Of a stretch of DNA of 9,961 nt, positions 5,403 to 9,961 are shown in pieces (positions within the stretch are counted from its first letter, which is position 1; every line of letters starts with the position of its first letter). The notes beneath the pieces are model-generated. The model made no database searches. It saw only the letters and a program-made list of their open reading frames with translations, and was not told the origin of the DNA. Position numbers and translations under genes: made by a program. The stretch comes from Gammaproteobacteria bacterium (GTDB taxonomy: Bacteria > Pseudomonadota > Gammaproteobacteria > SZUA-229). The DNA lies in assembly GCA_030641945.1 (NCBI GenBank), contig DAOWLL010000033.1, positions 1 to 9,961 of the forward strand, written 5' to 3'.

Positions 5403-7391
5403 CTATCCTGTGTTGAGTAAGTTAGCTGATTGACAGGTGAGGCTCAGTACATCGAGGATTAGCGCGACTGAGCCGTCTCCCAATACTGTTGCACCCGCCA
5501 GACCCGGTACGGATTTATAGTTATTCTCCAGGCTTTTTATCACTATCTGCTGTTGGCCGATGACATCGTCAACTAATATGCCGACGTGTTTATCCCCTAT
5601 ATCAAATACAACAAGCAGTCCTGGATGGTCATTGCCTGTCTCAGGCTCGATATTAAATAGTTCGTGCAACCGGGTAACTGGAATATATTCGTCTCGGTAT
5701 TTATACAGCTCGGCTTTAGCGGCGACAGTGTTTGTCTCCTTGTCATTGAACATTACCGTCTCTCTAATCGAATGCAGCGGTATTATGAAGATCTGGTTGC
5801 CGACGCGTACGATCTGACCATCGAGAATGGCAAGCGTTAAAGGCAACCTGATGGTGAAAGTGCTGCCAACGCCTTGTTCAGACCAGATATCGACCGTGCC
5901 ACCCAGATCAGAGATATTTCGTTTCACCACATCCATGCCGACACCGCGCCCGGATATGTCACTGACTTCAGCTGCGGTAGACAAACCTGGCAGAAAAATC
6001 AGGTTCTGTTTCTGCATTTCAGAAAGCTCTTCACTTTCAGCCACAAGATTTTTTTCAATGGCAGTGGCCAGTAGCTTGTCAGGGTTTATGCCACTGCCGT
6101 CATCGGAGATTCTCAACACCACATAACCGCCCTCATGTGAGGCATTGATTTTAATCATGCCTTGTTCGGGCTTTCCTTTTGATGCTCTTGTTACAGGCGT
6201 TTCTATTCCGTGGTCAAGCGCGTTTCTAACCAGGTGTACGAGTGGATCGCCGATTTTTTCTAGTACTGTCTTGTCCAGTTCAGTTGCTTCACCAGAAAAC
6301 TCAAGTGATACCTGCTTTCCTTGTGCGATACTCAGGTCGTGGACGATGCGTGGAATTCTTTGAAATACGTTGTCTACAGGAAGCATTCTAATGCTCATGG
6401 TCTGCTCCTGTAAATCGCGTGTATTGCGTTCTAGTTGTTCAAGGCAATCCAGTAATTTTTCTGATGATTCTATGTCCTGATCACTGCATGCACGGTTTAA
6501 AATTGACTGTGTAATTACAAGCTCCCCAACAAGGTTAAGCAAGTGGTCGATTTTGTCTGTACTCACGCGGATTGAACGATGTTCAGCATCATTTTTTCTG
6601 CGTCCGGGATGGTCTGGTTCGTTTCTCCGGTCTTTTGTTGATCTTCGTTCCATCTCCTTTCTTATTTCAAGCCTGCAGTCACCTTCAACCCAGGCGAACA
6701 CCTCTTCTATTTGCTCCCTGGTGATTTGTCCTTGTATCTGGATGCGCCACCCCAGGTAACAATTATGTACATCGAGATCGTCAAATTCGGGTACATTATC
6801 TAATTCGGCCTTGATTGCAAACTCACCGAGGGTCTGCAGTTCTCTAATCAATCGTAGTGGGTCATTGCCAGTATAAAACAGCTTTTCATGCGGAAAGAAG
6901 CCGATTCTCCATCTTTGCTCGGGATTGTCGTCAGTATCTTCGGTCTGCTTGTGGCGATGGGCAGTTACAGCTTCACGAGAAGTTAATTCTGTCGTGGTGT
7001 TTGATGAAATTTCTTCAAGCTGGGTTGAAACATTTTCTACCAGCGTTGGGTCGTGCGGCTTTCCTTCCTTGCCGCTGATGAGTATGTTGTTTAAAGCATC
7101 AACAGCAGAGAGTAATACAGAGATGAGTTGTTGTGTTATTTCAAGCTCATCATTGCGCATATTGTCCAGCACTGTTTCTATTTTGTGGGTGAAATCCGAA
7201 ATTTCACTGAAACCGAAGGTGCCGGCGCTGCCTTTAATTGAATGAGCCGCGCGAAATATTGTGTTGATGATTTCCTTGTCTGTCGTACCGGGAGACAGAG
7301 CCAGCAATTCTGACTCCATTACTTCTATTCCTTCGAATGACTCTTCAAAGAAAATATCGTGGAATTGCGACAGGTTTATATCAATTTCCAT
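5403..7391 (-). CDS. cheA: Chemotaxis sensor histidine kinase CheA
   Basis: The 662-residue cytoplasmic kinase of the array phosphorylates itself and passes phosphate to CheY and CheB. The P1 Hpt domain (about 5-110) carries FRAAHSIKGSAGTFGF with His50 as phosphorylation site. Residues about 160-245 (WRIGFFPHEKLFYTGNDPL onward) form a middle domain in the P2/response-regulator-binding position. A basic linker (about 248-268, KDRRNEPDHPGRRKND) precedes P3 dimerisation (about 270-340, STDKIDHLLNLVGELVITQ). The P4 ATPase domain has the N box HLVRNALDHGIE (386-397), DDGSGI (430-435) and GRGVGMDVV (481-489). The CheW-like P5 domain occupies about 523-655. All catalytic motifs are intact. It lies 54 bases after the cheY stop. 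The ATG gives a normal N-terminus, but no strong ribosome binding site is visible. Confidence 0.97.
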   Translation of the reverse strand: MEIDINLSQFHDIFFEESFEGIEVMESELLALSPGTTDKEIINTIFRAAHSIKGSAGTFGFSEISDFTHKIETVLDNMRNDELEITQQLISVLLSAVDALNNILISGKEGKPHDPTLVENVSTQLEEISSNTTTELTSREAVTAHRHKQTEDTDDNPEQRWRIGFFPHEKLFYTGNDPLRLIRELQTLGEFAIKAELDNVPEFDDLDVHNCYLGWRIQIQGQITREQIEEVFAWVEGDCRLEIRKEMERRSTKDRRNEPDHPGRRKNDAEHRSIRVSTDKIDHLLNLVGELVITQSILNRACSDQDIESSEKLLDCLEQLERNTRDLQEQTMSIRMLPVDNVFQRIPRIVHDLSIAQGKQVSLEFSGEATELDKTVLEKIGDPLVHLVRNALDHGIETPVTRASKGKPEQGMIKINASHEGGYVVLRISDDGSGINPDKLLATAIEKNLVAESEELSEMQKQNLIFLPGLSTAAEVSDISGRGVGMDVVKRNISDLGGTVDIWSEQGVGSTFTIRLPLTLAILDGQIVRVGNQIFIIPLHSIRETVMFNDKETNTVAAKAELYKYRDEYIPVTRLHELFNIEPETGNDHPGLLVVFDIGDKHVGILVDDVIGQQQIVIKSLENNYKSVPGLAGATVLGDGSVALILDVLSLTCQSANLLNTG

Positions 7392-7445
7392 AGGTGCTGT
7401 GGATTCAGTGTTGATCTATTGTTGCAGGCCTGGTGGCAGCTGTCG

Positions 7446-7805
7446 TTACAGAACTCTGTCTACAGTAGAAAGCAGGTGGTCAGGATCAAAAGGCTTTTCG
7501 ATCCATCCTGTTGCGCCAGCCGCCTTGCCTTCCTGTTTTCGGGCATCGCTGGTTTCTGTGGTTAAGATCAGAATAGGAGTGAATTTGTATGAATCGATCT
7601 GCCGCAGCTTGCCTGTCAGGGTAATGCCGTCCATTTGGGGCATGTTGACGTCCGTGATAACAAGATTGAATGCGTTGTTCTGTACTACATCGAGTGCCTG
7701 AACACCGTCTTCAGCCTCAATAACATTGTGACCAGCTTCTTTGAGTGTAAAAGAAACCATTTCACGCATGGAAACGGAATCATCTACGAGTAATATACTT
7801 GCCAT
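7446..7805 (-). CDS. cheY: CheY-type single-domain response regulator, first gene of the operon
   Basis: The 119-residue product is a lone receiver domain with no output domain. It has the acidic pair Asp8-Asp9 in LLVDDS, phospho-acceptor Asp52 in VITDVNMPQMDG, the switch Thr82 in LILTTET and Lys104 in IEKPFD. It would accept phosphate from CheA His50. As the first gene of the minus-strand operon it sits 54 bases before cheA. Whether it drives a motor, a non-flagellar output or acts as a phosphate sink cannot be told from sequence. No strong Shine-Dalgarno is seen before the ATG. Confidence 0.93.
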   Translation of the reverse strand: MASILLVDDSVSMREMVSFTLKEAGHNVIEAEDGVQALDVVQNNAFNLVITDVNMPQMDGITLTGKLRQIDSYKFTPILILTTETSDARKQEGKAAGATGWIEKPFDPDHLLSTVDRVL

Positions 7806-7997
7806 GTGCTTTGCCCGGGTTTTTTTGGTTTTTATTTCTATAGACTAGTATAGACATTGAAGCTGGTATAGCAGTAGAACTAATAATTTGCGTACTGACG
7901 GAAAATAGCAGGTATCCATAATAGAGGCGGATATTGTTGCCTTTCACAGAGCAGGTGCTATCTTTCTCGTATAACGATGCGTTTTGATAAATAAAAA
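7806..7997. promoter_or_regulatory. Divergent promoter region between the two che transcription units
   Basis: This 192-bp AT-rich spacer separates the starts of the minus-strand cheY operon and the plus-strand receiver gene, so promoters for both should lie here. On the plus strand CTGACG (7895-7900) and CATAAT (7917-7922), 16 bases apart, match the sigma-70 -35 (4 of 6) and -10 (5 of 6) boxes, 75 bases before the start at 7998. On the minus strand TATACT (complement of 7847-7852) is a fair -10 without a recognisable -35. A direct repeat tatagac-tag-tatagac at 7839-7855 overlaps that -10 and could bind a regulator. None of this has been tested. Confidence 0.4.
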
Positions 7998-8369
7998 ATG
8001 CCTAAAACTGTACTTGTAGTTGACGATTCCAAAGCCATACTTTCGATTATCCGCACTGTTTTAGATGTGGCGGGGTATGAGGTGCTAACGGCCGCCGATG
8101 GAGTGGAAGGCCTGTCACTACTCAAATCAGGGGGGCAGGTCGATATGGTAGTGACTGATCTGAATATGCCCAATATGGATGGCATAGAATTTATTTGGGA
8201 AATCAGAAAGTTACCAAGTCATGTCTTCACCCCTATCTGTATGTTGACTACTGAATCAGAGCAGTCAAAGCTGATTGATGGGGAATCAATATCAATCGAT
8301 GCCTGGATCAAGAAGCCGATCCAGCCAGTCCACGTCTTGAATATAGTCAGCAAAATCGTTCCGCCCTAG
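7998..8369 (+). CDS. Second CheY-like single-domain response regulator
   Basis: The 123-residue lone receiver has Asp9-Asp10 in LVVDDS, phospho-acceptor Asp54 in VVTDLNMPNMDG, switch Thr84 in CMLTTES and Lys106 in IKKPI. All phosphorylation residues are intact. It is divergent from the cheY operon and resembles that operon's CheY (shared NMPxMDG and LTTE patterns) but is clearly a distinct paralogue, differing after the switch residue (SEQSKLIDGESISIDAWI). Two CheY proteins beside one CheA suggest an output regulator plus a phosphate sink or second output. I give no symbol because cheY cannot be assigned to one paralogue rather than the other. Confidence 0.9.
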   Translation: MPKTVLVVDDSKAILSIIRTVLDVAGYEVLTAADGVEGLSLLKSGGQVDMVVTDLNMPNMDGIEFIWEIRKLPSHVFTPICMLTTESEQSKLIDGESISIDAWIKKPIQPVHVLNIVSKIVPP

Positions 8370-8572
8370 TCAATTAACAACTCTATTTCTCGACCGATCA
8401 TGCCGTGGGGCCATGGATTTGTGTGGCCAAAAATTATTGATTATTGGTCTGTTATTACCAGTTTTTACCTGATAATTCAGATTATTGTGCTATCTATCTA
8501 GTAAATAACAATAAAAAATTAACTTCGGATAATATTTACCGGGATCCAGCCAGCAGTAACTAACGATGGGCA
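8370..8572 (+). promoter_or_regulatory. Spacer with candidate promoters for cheW-mcp
   Basis: No gene is seen in these 203 bases. Two weak promoter candidates are present. One is CTGTTA (8449-8454), 16 bases, GATAAT (8471-8476). The other is TAACAATA (8506-8513), 11 bases, TCGGATAA (8525-8532), which has the layout of a flagellar sigma-28 promoter, with 6 of 8 matches to GCCGATAA but only 4 of 8 to TAAAGTTT. A small stem ggcca/tggcc (8409-8413, 8424-8428) follows the receiver gene without a clear T-run. CheW-mcp may therefore be transcribed on its own as well as from upstream. Confidence 0.3.
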
Positions 8573-9127
8573 ATGATGAATATCAATACTGATCATCAGA
8601 ATCAGGGGGTTGCACTACAGGATCAAAACATCGACACAAATCAGTTTCTGACATTTATGTTGGGAAGTGAAGAGTATGGCGTTGATATTTTGAACGTGCA
8701 GGAAATTAGAAGCTGGGAGTCTGCTACTTCAATTCCGAATACACCTGAATACGTGCTTGGTGTGATAAATCTTCGCGGCCTTGTTGTGCCAATTATCGAC
8801 CTGCGTAAAAAGTTTGCAATGAGCCGGGCTGAATTCGGTCCGACAACAATTATTGTCATCGTTAAATTATCCGGAAAATCGAATTCATCCAAAACAGTTG
8901 GCATGGTCGTCGATGAAGTGTCAGATGTATACAACATTTCAGATGATGAAATAGGAGAAATGCCGGATTTTGGCAGTGTTGTAGACACTGAGTTCATCAA
9001 GGGTGTCGCGACCGTCAATGAAAAGATGGTCATTATTGTTGATATTGATTCACTTATAAATACAGGCGTACTGGGTGACGATTTAATGCCTGATAATCAT
9101 AAAGATCAGGCTAAACAGGCTGGATAA
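8573..9127 (+). CDS. cheW: Chemotaxis coupling protein CheW
   Basis: The 184-residue adaptor links receptors to the CheA P5 domain in the array. One CheW domain covers about 22-165: FLTFMLGSEEYGVDILNVQEI, then GVINLRGLVVPIIDLRKKF (63-81, the family signature), IIVIVKLSGK, VGMVVDEVSDV and FIKGVATVNEKMVIIVDIDSLI. Short N- and C-terminal tails flank it. Either of two adjacent ATG codons (8573 or 8576) could start it; the Shine-Dalgarno is weak. It lies 203 bases after the receiver gene and 23 bases before the receptor gene, with which it probably forms an operon. It is the only cheW in the window and is on the opposite strand from cheA. Confidence 0.95.
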   Translation: MMNINTDHQNQGVALQDQNIDTNQFLTFMLGSEEYGVDILNVQEIRSWESATSIPNTPEYVLGVINLRGLVVPIIDLRKKFAMSRAEFGPTTIIVIVKLSGKSNSSKTVGMVVDEVSDVYNISDDEIGEMPDFGSVVDTEFIKGVATVNEKMVIIVDIDSLINTGVLGDDLMPDNHKDQAKQAG

Positions 9128-9150
9128 TAACGTTTGCTTCTGGTGAGAGT

Positions 9151-9961
9151 ATGAAACTATTAACGAAATTAGCGGGCATGGTAACAATATTGCTCACAAT
9201 CACCTTCTTTGTGGCCGGGTTCGGTATGGTAAGTATTACTAATATTGGTGAAAACCTGCGCGGTATAGCAAATTCTGATGTGCCTTTGTTGAATTCAATT
9301 ACCAGAATTACTATGAACCAGCTTGAGCAGTCTGTGTGGTTTGAGCGCGCATTGATATCTGTGGAGAAGAACGACTGGGATTCATATGAAAAAGCCAAAA
9401 CAGAATTGACGAAAACGGCATATTTAGTCGATAGTGAATTCGAGCTAAGCATGCAGCTGCTGCACTTGGCTATCGATGAAGAGGCTAATAATGAGGAATA
9501 TAAAAAATACAGTAATATCACTGAGCGCCTGAATGAGATATCTGCTGAATATACAGATTTAAATGATAGTACCGAGGAAATACTTGCCCATATGAAGAAT
9601 GGCACAATATCTCTGTTAGATATCGATATGTCCCTGGTCAAGCAGCAGGTACAGGCAGTAAGTGACAAGTTGCTGGCGTTAACGGCTGAAATAAGCGGTG
9701 CTACGCAATCGATAGCTGTTATAACCAAACAGCAGGAATCAGATGCAACAAGGATGATGACAGTAATATCTGTACTGACATTTTTTATGGCCATCGGACT
9801 GGGGTTCTGGATAATCCGGAGTGTGCGCAACCAGCTAGGTGCTGATCCCTCTGTTCTATTGAAGGTGTCGGAATCATTATCAAGCGGCGCGCTGGATGTT
9901 AAACATGACGGGATTGATATAGGTGTTTACGGCTCAATCAATAAAACACTGGATAAGCTAA
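9151..9961 (+). CDS. Methyl-accepting chemotaxis protein, 5' part (runs off window)
   Basis: The open frame runs from ATG 9151 to the window end without a stop (270 codons). It begins MKLLTKLAGM, has a first membrane helix at about 7-29, and then an extracytoplasmic region (about 30-200). That region is helical and glutamate-rich (for example QLEQSVWFERALISVEKNDW), in the style of four-helix-bundle receptor sensor domains. A second membrane helix (about 202-223) is followed by a HAMP start (RSVRNQLGADPSVLLKVSESLSSGALDV). The methylation helices and the conserved hairpin tip lie beyond the window, so the class by heptad number cannot be read. The ligand is unknown. GGTGAG just upstream may serve as ribosome binding site. 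It follows cheW by 23 bases and is the likely receptor of this array. Confidence 0.88.
   Translation, partial: MKLLTKLAGMVTILLTITFFVAGFGMVSITNIGENLRGIANSDVPLLNSITRITMNQLEQSVWFERALISVEKNDWDSYEKAKTELTKTAYLVDSEFELSMQLLHLAIDEEANNEEYKKYSNITERLNEISAEYTDLNDSTEEILAHMKNGTISLLDIDMSLVKQQVQAVSDKLLALTAEISGATQSIAVITKQQESDATRMMTVISVLTFFMAIGLGFWIIRSVRNQLGADPSVLLKVSESLSSGALDVKHDGIDIGVYGSINKTLDKL

Noticed and set aside
5053..5433. Plus-strand frame antisense to the STAS gene
   Set aside because: It mirrors the Lys/Ala-rich tail on the opposite strand. The minus frame has a GGAG site and a real STAS domain.
7261..7701. Plus-strand frame of 146 codons across the cheA start and cheY
   Set aside because: It is antisense to two unambiguous genes, has no domain, and overlaps the cheA N-terminus.
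8409..8428. Rho-independent terminator after the second receiver gene
   Set aside because: The stem is only five base pairs and is followed by A-rich rather than T-rich sequence.
9111..9830. Long minus-strand open frame of 239 codons opposite the receptor gene
   Set aside because: The plus strand there encodes a clear MCP with membrane helices and a HAMP start. The minus frame is a low-complexity Ser/Ile/Val shadow and lacks a recognisable family.

Overview
The window is dominated by a chemosensory (chemotaxis) gene cluster from a Gram-negative bacterium, most likely a gammaproteobacterium. This rests on the gene types and order, the protein styles, the intermediate base composition and the REP-like palindromic repeats. 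I cannot name the genus.

Layout. Positions 1-158 hold a short upstream region with one inverted repeat. A plus-strand gene (159-1295) encodes a secreted or envelope-anchored bactofilin-like (polymer-forming) protein with a signal peptide, a repetitive glycine-rich beta domain and several C-terminal membrane segments. Positions 1296-1779 are a gene-free convergent spacer packed with repeats: a 10-bp-period tandem repeat, a REP-like element bounded by inverted 18-mers, and a run of small hairpins. From 7805 down to 1780 a minus-strand operon reads cheY - cheA - STAS-domain protein - cheR - cheD - cheB - uncharacterised helical protein. A 192-bp divergent spacer separates it from a plus-strand set: a second CheY-like receiver (7998-8369), cheW (8573-9127) and the first 270 codons of a transmembrane methyl-accepting chemotaxis protein that runs off the window end.

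How the genes work together. The MCP, CheW and CheA would form the signalling array. CheA phosphorylates the two CheY-like proteins and CheB. CheR methylates, CheB demethylates and deamidates, and CheD deamidates receptors. The STAS protein, between cheA and cheR, has an unusual lysine/arginine-rich histone-H1-like tail. As I remember it, a STAS gene also sits between cheA and cheR in Vibrio cholerae chemotaxis cluster I, so this may be a related non-flagellar-type or accessory array; I cannot verify that here. No flagellar gene, cheV, cheC or recognisable full-length cheZ is visible.

Most interesting observation. The last gene of the operon (1780-2358) is a small, all-helical protein with the sequence LQFDDIVQQ. 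This has the D-x-x-x-Q spacing of the CheZ phosphatase catalytic residues, about 78 residues before a C-terminus ending ELF. CheD in the same operon ends in a similar tail (GRIDLF against GKTELF). I propose, as inference, that it is a divergent CheZ-type CheY-P phosphatase or array adaptor, and that the two proteins share a C-terminal docking peptide.
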